This document shows, one piece after another, positions 8,468-17,573 of a stretch of DNA of 64,000 nucleotides; the stretch's first letter is position 1, and each line of letters begins with the position of its first letter. The DNA lies in contig NZ_PYXZ01000003.1 of the NCBI RefSeq assembly GCF_003057875.1, forward strand, positions 357 through 64,356, written 5' to 3'. This stretch comes from Nocardioides currus. GTDB lineage: Bacteria; Actinomycetota; Actinomycetes; Propionibacteriales; Nocardioidaceae. The notes beneath the pieces were generated by a model. The model was given only the letters and a program-made list of their open reading frames with translations. It made no database searches and had not been told where the DNA came from. Both the position numbers and the translations under genes were made by a program.

Positions 8468-8549
8468 CGGTTTCCCCGGCTAGCCGGGGAAACCCGAACT
8501 TCCAGCAGCAAGCAAGCCCCGAGAAGTTCGCAACTCGCCCACGAAGTCG
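8468..8549 (-). repeat. 82-bp palindromic repeat, copy 2
   Basis: Same 26-bp palindrome (8469-8494) and the same end (CCCACGAAGTCG) as copy 1, with a diverged middle. In this copy CGAACTTC (8494-8501) and GAAGTTCG (8523-8530) form a second stem. It ends 8 bp before the stop codon of the malic enzyme gene on the minus strand. The remainder of 8402-8557 shows no gene. Confidence 0.85.
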
Positions 8550-8557
8550 TACGCCGC

Positions 8558-9937
<1,380 letters not shown>

Positions 9938-9993
9938 GGCGACGACTCTCGTCGCCCGCGAGGGTTACGGGCAAGTCACCTAGGGTGATTTGC

Positions 9994-10281
9994 ATGACTA
10001 CCAGCGACGTGACGACCCGCGACAACCCCGACGAGGGCCGCTTCGAGATCCTGGTCGGCGACGAGGTCGCCGGGTTCACGATCTATTCCGTCGAGGACGG
10101 CGTCGCCACGATGCCGCACACGGTGGTCGAGAAGGCGTACGACGGCCAGGGGCTCGGCAGCCGGCTCGCGGTCTACGCCCTCGACACCCTGCGCGAGCGT
10201 GGCCTGAAGGTCCGGCCGCTGTGCCCGTTCATCAAGGGCTACATCGACCGGCACGAGGAGTACGCCGACCTGGTGGCCTGA
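9994..10281 (+). CDS. Small GNAT-fold N-acetyltransferase (YjdJ/COG2388 type)
   Basis: 95 residues from ATG 9994, preceded by AGGGTGA; the in-frame ATA 9985 is an unlikely start. The sequence fits the minimal acetyltransferase fold: a beta strand F-E-I-L-V-G-D-E-V-A-G-F, then H-T-V-V-E-K-A-Y-D-G-Q-G-L-G-S-R-L as acetyl-CoA pyrophosphate loop (Q-G-L-G-S-R), then V-R-P-L-C-P-F-I-K-G-Y-I-D-R-H-E-E-Y with the conserved Cys. The acceptor is unknown. Convergent with the glutathione peroxidase gene, with stops directly adjacent. Confidence 0.85.
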   Translation: MTTSDVTTRDNPDEGRFEILVGDEVAGFTIYSVEDGVATMPHTVVEKAYDGQGLGSRLAVYALDTLRERGLKVRPLCPFIKGYIDRHEEYADLVA

Positions 10282-10758
10282 CTACAGGACCTTCTCGATG
10301 TCCCCGGCCAGCTTGGTCGGGTCGGTCGTCGGGGAGTGCCGCGAGATGACCTCGCCGTCGCGGCCGATCAGGAACTTGGTGAAGTTCCACTTGATCTTGC
10401 CGCCGAGCAGCCCGCGCTTCTCGCCGCGCAGCCACGCGAAGAGCGGGTGGGCGTCCGTGCCGTTGACGTCGACCTTGGCGAAGAGCGGGAAGTCGACGCC
10501 GAAGTTGCGCTCGCAGAACTCCGCGATCTCGTCCTCGGCGCCGGGCTCCTGGTTGCCGAACTGGTCGCACGGGAAGCCGAGGACGGTGAACCCGCGCTCG
10601 CCGTACGTGTCCTGCAGCTCCTGGAGTCCCTTGTACTGCGGGGTGAACCCGCACTTCGAGGCGGTGTTGACGACGAGCACGACCTGGCCGGAGAAGTCGG
10701 CGAGGTCGGTCTCGGTGCCGTCGATGGCGGTGGCGGAGAAGTCGTTGATCGTGGTCAC
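10282..10758 (-). CDS. Glutathione peroxidase family (thioredoxin-dependent, Cys type)
   Basis: 158 residues. Thioredoxin fold with peroxidatic C36 in N-T-A-S-K-C-G-F-T, Q70 in F-G-N-Q-E-P-G and the K-W-N-F-T-K-F catalytic Trp/Asn. C64 (F-P-C-D-Q-F) and C82 (E-F-C-E-R-N-F) are positioned as in Cys-GPx enzymes that use thioredoxin. Actinobacteria lack glutathione, so peroxide reduction through thioredoxin is expected. The active-site codon is an ordinary Cys codon, not UGA. Confidence 0.9.
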   Translation of the reverse strand: MTTINDFSATAIDGTETDLADFSGQVVLVVNTASKCGFTPQYKGLQELQDTYGERGFTVLGFPCDQFGNQEPGAEDEIAEFCERNFGVDFPLFAKVDVNGTDAHPLFAWLRGEKRGLLGGKIKWNFTKFLIGRDGEVISRHSPTTDPTKLAGDIEKVL

Positions 10759-10804
10759 GGGTGTCCTTCGGAGCGGCTGGTCGATCGGATGGTCGTGTGG
10801 ACGG

Positions 10805-11461
10805 TCATCCGGGCGGGCGGACCCGCACCTCGGCCCGCTCCCGCCGGCCGACCGGGTTGGTGTGGCCGTCGAGCACGACCCGCACCAGTCTCTCCCCCAG
10901 GTCCAGGACGACCTCGTGCTCGTCGTGCTCGAGCACCTCGCCGCTGACGCGCACCGTCCCGTCGCCGAGGTCCTGCCAGAGCGCGTGCATCCGGCCGGGC
11001 TCGACGTCCTCGAGCGCCTCGACGGTCTCGACCTCGCGCCGGTGGCGGAAGCGGACGCGCCACAGCAGGAGCAGGATCGCGAAGATCACGACGTCGGCGA
11101 TGATCGTGCCCGTGCGGTACGTCGAGCGGCGGACCTCCCCGTCGACGATCGCTGAGGCGGGCTTGCCCGCGATGACGCGCACCGCCACGGTGTCGTCCCG
11201 CTCCGCGTCGTCGTACGTCGCTGCGTCGACCTCCGCCGACCACGAACGCCCGTCCGGGTCGATGTCGCGGGGCAGCCGGTAGCTCAGCCACCACCGTGGC
11301 TCTGCCTCGGTGCCGAGGTTGCGCGTCTCCGTCACCGGGGCGACCACGTCCTCGCCGGAGCGGACTACGGAGGCGCGGGTGAAGGAGGAGTAGACGATCG
11401 GCAGGTTGACCAGCAGCACGAGGACGCCGATCAGCAGCCAGCTGGAGCGGGAGACCCTCAC
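10805..11461 (-). CDS. Two-TM membrane protein with large extracytoplasmic domain (unknown)
   Basis: 218 residues from GTG 11461. A hydrophobic segment at residues 6-25 and another near 118-138 flank a domain of about 90 residues (residues 26-117) that contains W-W-L-S-Y-R-L-P and many acidic residues. A charged cytoplasmic tail of about 75 residues includes two W/V-rich strands. The layout resembles DUF3592-type proteins, but I cannot assign it firmly. Its start GTGA overlaps the stop of the nitroreductase gene by 4 bp, so the two are translationally coupled. Confidence 0.65.
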   Translation of the reverse strand: MRVSRSSWLLIGVLVLLVNLPIVYSSFTRASVVRSGEDVVAPVTETRNLGTEAEPRWWLSYRLPRDIDPDGRSWSAEVDAATYDDAERDDTVAVRVIAGKPASAIVDGEVRRSTYRTGTIIADVVIFAILLLLWRVRFRHRREVETVEALEDVEPGRMHALWQDLGDGTVRVSGEVLEHDEHEVVLDLGERLVRVVLDGHTNPVGRRERAEVRVRPPG

Positions 11462-12093
11462 GACCAGCCCTCCGTCCACGCCTGCGTCCAGGTGCCGGCC
11501 CGCGCCACCTCGTCGAGCCCGACCCGTTCGCGGATGCGGCGGTCGCGGTCGGCCGTGCGTTCGTCGACGTCGGCCGCGTCGCCACGCACGCCGATCGCGA
11601 TCCCGGTGAGCAGCACGTGCGTGGCCGGCAGGTCGAGGTCGGCCGCGAGGGCCTCGTGGTCGAAGCCCGCGAACTGGTGGGAGTGCAGCCCCATCGACCG
11701 GGCCTGCAGGGTCAGGTGGGCGGCGGCCTGGCCGACGTCGTAGAGCGCGTAGTCGCTGTAGGCCGGCGCGTCCTCGTCGGCGCCGGTGCTGACGTGGGCG
11801 GCGGTCACGAAGACCACCGACGCCCGGGGCACCCACCCCGAGTTGCCGCGGCTCAGGCGGGCGACGAGCCGCTCGTGGTTGGCCGATCCGCGCTCGCACA
11901 CGAAGAACACCCACGGCTGCGAGTTGCCGGCCGACGGCGCCCACTGCGCAGCGTGCAGCAGCCGGTCGATCTCGTCGCGGGTGAGGGTGTGCTGGTCGTC
12001 GTACACGCTCGTGCTCCAGCGCGAGCGCATCGGTTCGGACAGGCCCTCGGCGCCGGGCCGGGGCGCGTGGACGATGTCGGGAGGGCCGGCCAT
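11458..12093 (-). CDS. Nitroreductase family protein (FMN-dependent)
   Basis: 211 residues from ATG 12093; in-frame ORF sequence farther upstream lacks family similarity. N-terminal R-S-R-W-S-T-S-V-Y-D and D-E-I-D-R-L-L-H-A-A-Q-W-A-P-S-A-G-N-S-Q-P-W are the classic FMN-binding motif of nitroreductases. The middle G-Q-A-A-A-H-L-T-L-Q-A-R-S-M-G-L-H-S-H-Q contributes to the dimer interface and flavin site. NAD(P)H-dependent reduction of nitro compounds, quinones or similar is the family role. Coupled to the downstream membrane protein by a 4-bp overlap, and divergent from the secreted protease. Confidence 0.87.
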   Translation of the reverse strand: MAGPPDIVHAPRPGAEGLSEPMRSRWSTSVYDDQHTLTRDEIDRLLHAAQWAPSAGNSQPWVFFVCERGSANHERLVARLSRGNSGWVPRASVVFVTAAHVSTGADEDAPAYSDYALYDVGQAAAHLTLQARSMGLHSHQFAGFDHEALAADLDLPATHVLLTGIAIGVRGDAADVDERTADRDRRIRERVGLDEVARAGTWTQAWTEGWS

Positions 12094-12157
12094 GCCGACC
12101 AGTATCGGGTCTGCGGTGAGACAAGGGGTTTGCGCCCCACAGGTGAGTGGAACGAGC

Positions 12158-13279
12158 ATGGGCAATCCGACAACCACTGGGGGACCCGTGACACAACCGA
12201 CCCATCGCAAGCGCTTCGGCTCCATCGTCCTCGTCGCGGTGCTGGCCCTCGTGCTCACCACGCTCGTCGGCTCGCCCGCGGAGGCGAAGCCGAGGAAGGG
12301 CAAGGACAAGGTCAGCTACGGCACCACGTCATGGGTCGCCGGCACCCAGGGCTACTCGATCAAGGGCAAGCTCAGCGGCCGCAAGGGACGCAAGGTGCAG
12401 CTCCAGATCAAGTGGGCCGACGGCTGGCACACCATCGACAAGGCGAAGACCAAGAAGAAGGGCAAGTTCACCATCACGGGCAACCTCGACTGGTACGGCG
12501 CCCACAAGGTCCGGGTCTTCGCACCGAGGTCGAAGGGCTCGCGCGCCAAGGTCTTCAAGGCCAAGTCGTTCAAGATCGCCGTGCCGTGGACGCCGCGCGG
12601 TTCGAAGTCGTCCTACCTGCGGATGAACTACAAGGGCGTCAACTTCCAGTGGGACCCCTGCAAGACCATCAAGTACCGCGTCAACCCCGGCTACGCCGGT
12701 GAGCCCGCGATCGCCTTCACCCAGCAGGCCGTCGAGCTGCTCGAGCGGGCGACCGGCTTTAGGACGAAGTACGTGGGCACCACCACCTCCGTGCCGATCG
12801 ACCGCAAGCCCTTCCAGAAGGGCACCGACATGGTCATCGCCTGGTCCAACCAGACCGACTACGCCGACCTCGTGCAGGCCGTCGGCGTCGGCGGCCCCGG
12901 CTCGCTGAAGCCCGCGCGCCGCAAGTCCAACAACAAGGTCGTCCTCGAGATCAAGCGCCCCGGCGTCACGATGAACATGGCGTACGCCGGTCTGTACCCG
13001 TTCGCCTTCGACGACCCGGCCACCGAGACCTACGGCCTCGTGCTGATCCACGAGCTGGGCCACGCGTTCGGCCTCGAGCACTTCGCCGACAACATCCAGG
13101 TCATGCACCCGGGCGACCGTCCGCCGTCGGAGACCGGCTACCACGCGTGGTACGAGGCCGGCGACCTCGCCGGGCTCAAGGCCCAGGGCGCGCAGGGCGG
13201 CTGCCTCAAGCCCTACCGCAACCGTGGTCGCTACTCCGCGATCGACCTCACGAACATCCCGGACTTCATGCGGGAGTGA
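12158..13279 (+). CDS. Secreted zinc metalloprotease (matrixin/metzincin-like)
   Basis: 373 residues from ATG 12158; a GTG at 12188 preceded by GGGGGAC is an equally plausible start. A signal peptide is clear (R-K-R-F then a hydrophobic run ending in A-E-A). A Lys/Arg-rich beta domain (about residues 45-145) follows, like surface-exposed Ig-type modules. The catalytic domain carries H-E-L-G-H-A-F-G-L-E-H, the HExxHxxGxxH zinc site, near residue 300, followed by V-M-H-P as Met-turn. It should act outside the cell; the substrate is unknown. A strong terminator follows. Confidence 0.85.
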   Translation: MGNPTTTGGPVTQPTHRKRFGSIVLVAVLALVLTTLVGSPAEAKPRKGKDKVSYGTTSWVAGTQGYSIKGKLSGRKGRKVQLQIKWADGWHTIDKAKTKKKGKFTITGNLDWYGAHKVRVFAPRSKGSRAKVFKAKSFKIAVPWTPRGSKSSYLRMNYKGVNFQWDPCKTIKYRVNPGYAGEPAIAFTQQAVELLERATGFRTKYVGTTTSVPIDRKPFQKGTDMVIAWSNQTDYADLVQAVGVGGPGSLKPARRKSNNKVVLEIKRPGVTMNMAYAGLYPFAFDDPATETYGLVLIHELGHAFGLEHFADNIQVMHPGDRPPSETGYHAWYEAGDLAGLKAQGAQGGCLKPYRNRGRYSAIDLTNIPDFMRE

Positions 13280-13291
13280 GCTGAGAGATGC

Positions 13292-13323
13292 ACGAAGGCC
13301 CCGGAGTGATCCGGGGCCTTCGT
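13292..13323 (+). terminator. Rho-independent-type terminator after the metalloprotease
   Basis: A 14-bp perfect stem (13292-13305 with 13310-13323; ACGAAGGCCCCGGA/TCCGGGGCCTTCGT) with a 4-nt loop, 12 bp after the stop codon. It ends 6 bp before the 3' end of the convergent tRNA-Leu gene. Confidence 0.85.
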
Positions 13324-13329
13324 CGTGTG

Positions 13330-13412
13330 TGCGCGAGGGGGGATTTGAACCCCCACGCCCTTTCGGACACTGGCACCTGAAGCCAGCGCGTCTGCCGTTC
13401 CGCCACTCGCGC
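13330..13412 (-). tRNA. tRNA-Leu (anticodon CAG)
   Basis: The minus strand folds into a class II tRNA of 83 nt. The acceptor GCGCGAG pairs with CTCGCGC and the discriminator is A. The D-arm is GTGGCGGAACGGCAGAC. The anticodon stem CTGGC/GCCAG closes a TTCAGGT loop with anticodon CAG, followed by a short variable arm and the T-arm GGGGGTTCAAATCCCCC. The CCA end is not encoded. Confidence 0.95.
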
Positions 13413-13473
13413 GAGAAGCGGGAGACAGGCTATCCCACGCCGCGCCGTGCCTCCCAATCGCCTCGTCGGCCGG

Positions 13474-13528
13474 GTCGGCGCATCGTCGGCGCATCGTCGA
13501 CGCGTCGTCGGCACATCGTCGGCGCGCC
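13474..13528. repeat. Five tandem 11-bp repeats upstream of the fhaA operon
   Basis: Consecutive 11-mers starting at 13474, 13485, 13496, 13507 and 13518 fit GTCGRCRCRTC (first two exact: GTCGGCGCATC). The array sits in the 256-bp gap between tRNA-Leu and fhaA, about 35 bp before a TACGAT -10-like hexamer (13563-13568). One repeat per helical turn suggests a protein-binding array, but the function is not known. The rest of the gap shows no gene. Confidence 0.7.
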
Positions 13529-13668
13529 GCCCTCCCGCAGCAGTGAGCCACGCTCCGGACAGTACGATCGGGCACACCTACGTGACCCCGCGCCGTCCAG
13601 ACGGTTGCTCCTGCGCGCCCCGGCCCGACCCACCCGCGAACTGACAAGTGAGAGAGGAGGCGCTGGAC

Positions 13669-14373
13669 GTGAACGCCCTGCAACGCTTCGAGCACAAGCT
13701 GGAGCAGATGATCTCCGGCGCCTTCGCCCGTGCGTTCCGCAGCGCCGTGCAGCCCGTCGAGATCGCCGCGGCCCTGCAGCGCGAGGTCGACAACAACGCG
13801 CAGATCCTCAGCCGCGACCGGCGCCTGGTGCCCAACACCTTCCACGTCGAGCTCTCCGCGACCGACCTCGAGCGGCTGCACGGCTACGACGACGCGATGG
13901 GCCGCGACCTGATCGACCAGCTCAAGGACCACGCGGACTCGCAGGGCTACGTCTTCACCGGCCCGGTCAGCGTGGACTTCGAGACCGCCGACGACCTCAC
14001 CACCGGCCGGTTCCGCATCCGCAGCCAGGCCGAGGCCAAGGTCACCGACAACGACCAGCGCACCCGCACCCGCTCGGCGCGCGCCGTGCTCGAGGTCAAC
14101 GGCACGCGCCATCCGCTGCGCGCGCCCGGCCTCGTCGTCGGCCGCGGCACCGAGGCCGACCTGCGCATCAACGACCCGGGCGTCAGTCGCCAGCACGTCG
14201 AGTTCCTCGTCAACGGCGAGGACCTCGAGGTCGTCGACCTCGGCTCCACCAACGGCATGCTCGTCAACGGCACCAAGGTCCCCCGCGCGGTGCTGCGCGA
14301 CGGCGCCGAGGTGAAGATCGGGCGGACGACGATGACGGTGCGCCTCGACGCCCACCTCGACGGGGAGGCGTGA
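13669..14373 (+). CDS. fhaA: FhaA: DUF3662 plus FHA domain protein
   Basis: 234 residues from GTG 13669, eight bases after AGGAGG; a GTG at 13648 lies upstream of that ribosome-binding site and is rejected. The N-terminal DUF3662 domain (residues 1-115) is followed by a short linker and a C-terminal FHA domain (about 140-228) with G-R-G-T-E-A-D, S-R-Q-H and G-S-T-N-G-M phosphothreonine-binding motifs. In mycobacteria FhaA binds phosphorylated partners of PknB such as MviN and controls peptidoglycan synthesis. First gene of the fhaA-fhaB-PP2C-rodA-pbpA-pknA-pknB operon. Confidence 0.93.
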   Translation: MNALQRFEHKLEQMISGAFARAFRSAVQPVEIAAALQREVDNNAQILSRDRRLVPNTFHVELSATDLERLHGYDDAMGRDLIDQLKDHADSQGYVFTGPVSVDFETADDLTTGRFRIRSQAEAKVTDNDQRTRTRSARAVLEVNGTRHPLRAPGLVVGRGTEADLRINDPGVSRQHVEFLVNGEDLEVVDLGSTNGMLVNGTKVPRAVLRDGAEVKIGRTTMTVRLDAHLDGEA

Positions 14374-14376
14374 GCC

Positions 14377-14850
14377 GTGTCCGAGCTGACCCTGTTCCTG
14401 ATCCGGTTCGCCTTCCTCGCGATCCTGTGGATCTTCGTGCTCTCCGCGGTCTCGGTGATCCGCTCCGACATGTTCGGCGCGCGCGTCCCGGAGACGGCCC
14501 GCGGCAGCGCCCCGGCCCGCGGCAAGGGCAAGGCCAAGGCGCCCACGAAGCGGCGCGGCTCGCCGACCCACCTGATCGTGGTCGAGGGCGACAACACCGG
14601 CGCCCGCGCCGAGCTCGCGGACGCGCCCCTGCTCATCGGCCGCGGCAGCGACGCGGCGATCAAGCTCGACGACGACTATGTCTCGACCCGCCACGCCCGC
14701 GTCGCCGCGAGTGGTGACGAGTGGTTCGTCGAGGACCTCGGCTCGACCAACGGCACCTACGTCGGCACCGCGCGGATCACCCAGCCCACCACCATCGGGC
14801 TCGGCGTCCAGGTGCGGATCGGCAAGACCATCCTCGAGCTGCGGAAGTAG
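14377..14850 (+). CDS. fhaB: FhaB: membrane-anchored FHA domain protein
   Basis: 157 residues from GTG 14377, three bases after fhaA. One N-terminal membrane helix (residues 4-26), a basic K/R-rich linker (45-65), then an FHA domain (about 72-155) with G-R-G-S-D-A-A, S-T-R-H-A-R and G-S-T-N-G-T. The orthologue in mycobacteria (FhaB/FipA) binds phosphothreonine on cell-division proteins. The close spacing implies coupled translation with fhaA and the phosphatase. Confidence 0.92.
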   Translation: MSELTLFLIRFAFLAILWIFVLSAVSVIRSDMFGARVPETARGSAPARGKGKAKAPTKRRGSPTHLIVVEGDNTGARAELADAPLLIGRGSDAAIKLDDDYVSTRHARVAASGDEWFVEDLGSTNGTYVGTARITQPTTIGLGVQVRIGKTILELRK

Positions 14851-14855
14851 GCGCG

Positions 14856-16127
14856 ATGGAGCAGCTCTTCCTCCAGTTCTCGGCCATCTCCGACGTCGGG
14901 CGCATCCGCAAGGACAACCAGGACTCCGGCTACGCCGGTCCGTGGCTGCTGACCGTCTGCGACGGCGTCGGCGGCGCGGCCCGTGGCGACCTCGCCTCGG
15001 CGACCGCCGTCCAGGCACTGCGCAAGCTCGACGCCCCGCCGAGCGACGACCTGCTCGGCCAGGTCGCCGGCGCCATCCACCGCGCCAACGACCGGATCTC
15101 CGAGATCATCGACGAGGACCCCGCCCTCAAGGGCACCAGCACCACCGCGTCGGTGCTGCTCTTCGACGGCACCAAGGTCGCCGTCGGCCACCTCGGCGAC
15201 AGCCGGGCCTACCTCCTGCGCGACGGCGGGCTGCGCCAGCTCACCCACGACCACACCTTCGTCCAGACCCTGATCGACGAGGGCCGGATCACCGAGGAGC
15301 AGTCGCGGACCCACCCGCACCGCAACCTCATCCTCAAGGCCGTCGACGGCATCCGGCACGAGGAGCCCGACCTCTTCGAGGTGCCGGTGCAGGTCGGCGA
15401 CCGGCTCTTCGTGTGCAGCGACGGCGCGTGCGGCTTCCTCACCGACGACCGGATGGCCGACATCCTCCGCAGCGGCACCCCCGACTTCGCCGCGGTCGAG
15501 CTGGTCCGCGCCAGCCTGGAGGCGGGCAGCAGCGACAACGTCACCTGCGTCGTGGCCGAGGTCGTTGCCGAGACCCCCGACCCCGCCCTCGAGCCGCTGC
15601 TCGTCGGTGCCGCCGCCGACCTCCCGCGCCGGCTCGCCACCAGCGGCGCGACCCGCAGCCGCGGCTTCCGCGGCCACCGCTCGGGCGACACCGGCGAGAT
15701 CCCGCCGGTGCCCGACCTGCCCGGCGACCTGCCCAGCGACGTCCACGCCATCACCAACGACCCGATCGATCCCGAGGCGGCCCGCTACGCCCCGCGGCCC
15801 CCGGCCAGCCACACCTGGCTCAAGCGCGTCCTCGCGCTGGCCGTGGCCGTCGGCCTCGCCTGGATCGCCCTCGCCTTCGCGTGGTCGTGGAGCCAGAGCC
15901 AGTTCTACGTCGGCGAGCACGACGGCCGGATCGCGATCTTCCGCGGACTCAACGCCGACATCCCCGGCATCGAGATGTCGCACCCCTACGAGGTCAGCGA
16001 CGTCGAGCTCGACAACCTCAGCGAGATCGACTCCGACACCATCATGGGCGGGATCGAGGCCACCGACCTCGAGGAGGCCCGCGCCACCGTCGAGAACTAC
16101 GCCGCCCTCCAGGACCTGCCCGGATGA
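14856..16127 (+). CDS. pstP: PP2C-type Ser/Thr protein phosphatase (PstP)
   Basis: 423 residues from ATG 14856. The N-terminal PP2C catalytic domain (1-240) has R-K-D-N-Q-D, C-D-G-V-G-G, G-D-S-R-A-Y-L and S-D-N-V-T-C, which hold the Asp residues of the two-metal centre. A linker of 80 residues and one membrane helix (about 320-342) lead to an extracellular tail of about 80 residues. It dephosphorylates PknA, PknB and their targets. Its stop overlaps the rodA start (ATGA), giving strict coupling. Confidence 0.93.
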   Translation: MEQLFLQFSAISDVGRIRKDNQDSGYAGPWLLTVCDGVGGAARGDLASATAVQALRKLDAPPSDDLLGQVAGAIHRANDRISEIIDEDPALKGTSTTASVLLFDGTKVAVGHLGDSRAYLLRDGGLRQLTHDHTFVQTLIDEGRITEEQSRTHPHRNLILKAVDGIRHEEPDLFEVPVQVGDRLFVCSDGACGFLTDDRMADILRSGTPDFAAVELVRASLEAGSSDNVTCVVAEVVAETPDPALEPLLVGAAADLPRRLATSGATRSRGFRGHRSGDTGEIPPVPDLPGDLPSDVHAITNDPIDPEAARYAPRPPASHTWLKRVLALAVAVGLAWIALAFAWSWSQSQFYVGEHDGRIAIFRGLNADIPGIEMSHPYEVSDVELDNLSEIDSDTIMGGIEATDLEEARATVENYAALQDLPG

Positions 16128-17524
16128 CCCAGACCGGCGCCCTGATGGGGTTCGTGCACCGGCGTCGCCGCGGTGCCGAGCTCTTCCTGCTCCTGCTCGC
16201 CCTGGTGGTGGGCATCGGCGCCTACGCCGCCGTCGGCCTCGGTGTCGAGGGCACCGTCCCGGCCGACATCGTGGGGTACGGCGGATGGCTGGCCGGCCTC
16301 GTCGTGGCGGCCCACGTCGCGGTGCGGATCGTGGCGCCGTACGCCGATCCGGTGCTGCTGCCCCTCGTCGCCGCCCTCAACGGACTCGGCCTGGCGGTCA
16401 TCCACCGCCTCGACCTGACCTACGAGGCGATCGGTCGCACGAACCACACGTTCGCCACCCAGCAGCTGACGTGGATGACGCTCGGCGTCGTCCTGTTCGT
16501 CGCCACGCTGGTGCTGCTGCGCGACCACCGCATCCTGCAGCGGCTGACCTACACCTCGGGCCTGGCCGGCATCGCGCTGCTGGTGCTGCCCTTCCTGCCC
16601 GTCATCGGCAAGGACATCAACGGCGCCAAGATCTGGATCAACGCCGCGGGCTTCAGCTTCCAGCCCGGCGAGGTCGCCAAGGTCCTGCTGGTCATCGCGT
16701 TCGCGGGCTACCTCGTCCAGCACCGCGACGCCCTGGCGCTGGCCGGTCGCCGCGTCGTCTTCGTCGACCTGCCGCGCGGCCGCGACCTCGGCCCGATCCT
16801 GGCCATGTTCGGCGTCTCGATGATGATCCTGGTCCTCCAGAACGACCTCGGCTCGTCGCTGCTGTTCTTCGGCCTGTTCCTGGTGATGCTCTACGTCGCG
16901 ACCGAGCGCCCCGGCTGGCTGGTGGTCGGCGCGGTGCTCTTCGGCGCGGGCGCGCTGGCCGCCTACACCTTCGTCGGCAACGTGCAGAACCGCTTCAACA
17001 TCTGGCTGCACCCGATGGACTACTACCCCGGCACCAGCTTCCAGCCCGTCGAGGCGATGTTCGGGATGGGCTGGGGCGGCCTGATCGGGCGCGGCTTCGG
17101 CGGCGGCATGCCGGAGCGGATCATCTACGCCGAGGCCGACTACATCCTGGCCGCGATCGGCGAGGAGCTCGGCCTGACCGCCGTGATGGCGGTGATCGTC
17201 TGCTACGGCCTGATCGTCGAGCGGGCGCTGCGGATCGCGCTGATCTCGCGTGACGGGTTCGGCAAGCTGCTCGCCGTCGGCTTCGCCAGCATCGTCGCGC
17301 TCCAGGTCTTCGTGGTCGTCGGCGGCGTGACCGGGCTGATCCCGCTGACCGGTCTCACCACGCCCTTCCTGTCGTACGGCGGGTCGTCGCTGGTCGCCAA
17401 CTGGGTGATCATCGCGCTGCTGATGCGCATCTCCGACCACGCCCGCCGGCCGATCCCTCGGATGTCGGACGACACCGGCGAGATGGCCGACAGCGAGCAC
17501 ACCCAGGTGGTGAAGCTCCAGTGA
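16124..17524 (+). CDS. rodA: RodA/FtsW family peptidoglycan glycosyltransferase (SEDS)
   Basis: 466 residues from ATG 16124, overlapping the phosphatase stop. About 12 membrane helices. SEDS signatures seen are N-G-A-K-I-W-I, Q-P-G-E-V-A-K, Q-N-D-L-G-S-S, and the C-terminal L-P-L-T-G-L-T-T-P-F-L-S-Y-G-G-S-S block. It polymerises lipid II into glycan strands, partnered with the class B PBP next door; this position is typical for the elongation protein RodA. The cytoplasmic tail has threonines that could be PknB targets (inference). Confidence 0.92.
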   Translation: MTQTGALMGFVHRRRRGAELFLLLLALVVGIGAYAAVGLGVEGTVPADIVGYGGWLAGLVVAAHVAVRIVAPYADPVLLPLVAALNGLGLAVIHRLDLTYEAIGRTNHTFATQQLTWMTLGVVLFVATLVLLRDHRILQRLTYTSGLAGIALLVLPFLPVIGKDINGAKIWINAAGFSFQPGEVAKVLLVIAFAGYLVQHRDALALAGRRVVFVDLPRGRDLGPILAMFGVSMMILVLQNDLGSSLLFFGLFLVMLYVATERPGWLVVGAVLFGAGALAAYTFVGNVQNRFNIWLHPMDYYPGTSFQPVEAMFGMGWGGLIGRGFGGGMPERIIYAEADYILAAIGEELGLTAVMAVIVCYGLIVERALRIALISRDGFGKLLAVGFASIVALQVFVVVGGVTGLIPLTGLTTPFLSYGGSSLVANWVIIALLMRISDHARRPIPRMSDDTGEMADSEHTQVVKLQ

Positions 17525-17540
17525 TTCACCCCACGATTTT

Positions 17541-17556
17541 CCTCGCTTCGCTCCCG
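17541..17556 (-). repeat. GAGCGAAGCGAG short repeat, copy a
   Basis: Reverse-strand copy of the 12-mer GAGCGAAGCGAG in the 49-bp rodA-pbpA gap. Two direct copies follow pbpA (19033-19053, 19091-19104). Confidence 0.6.
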
Positions 17557-17573
17557 ATTCCGCGGGGGCCCCG

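Noticed and set aside
7804..8557. Insertion sequence or composite transposon formed by the 82-bp repeats
   Set aside because: The repeats are direct, the enclosed gene encodes a four-TM protein rather than a transposase, and no target-site duplication could be recognised.
10282..10758. Possible selenocysteine glutathione peroxidase
   Set aside because: The active-site codon is an ordinary Cys codon (C36) and the frame has no internal UGA.
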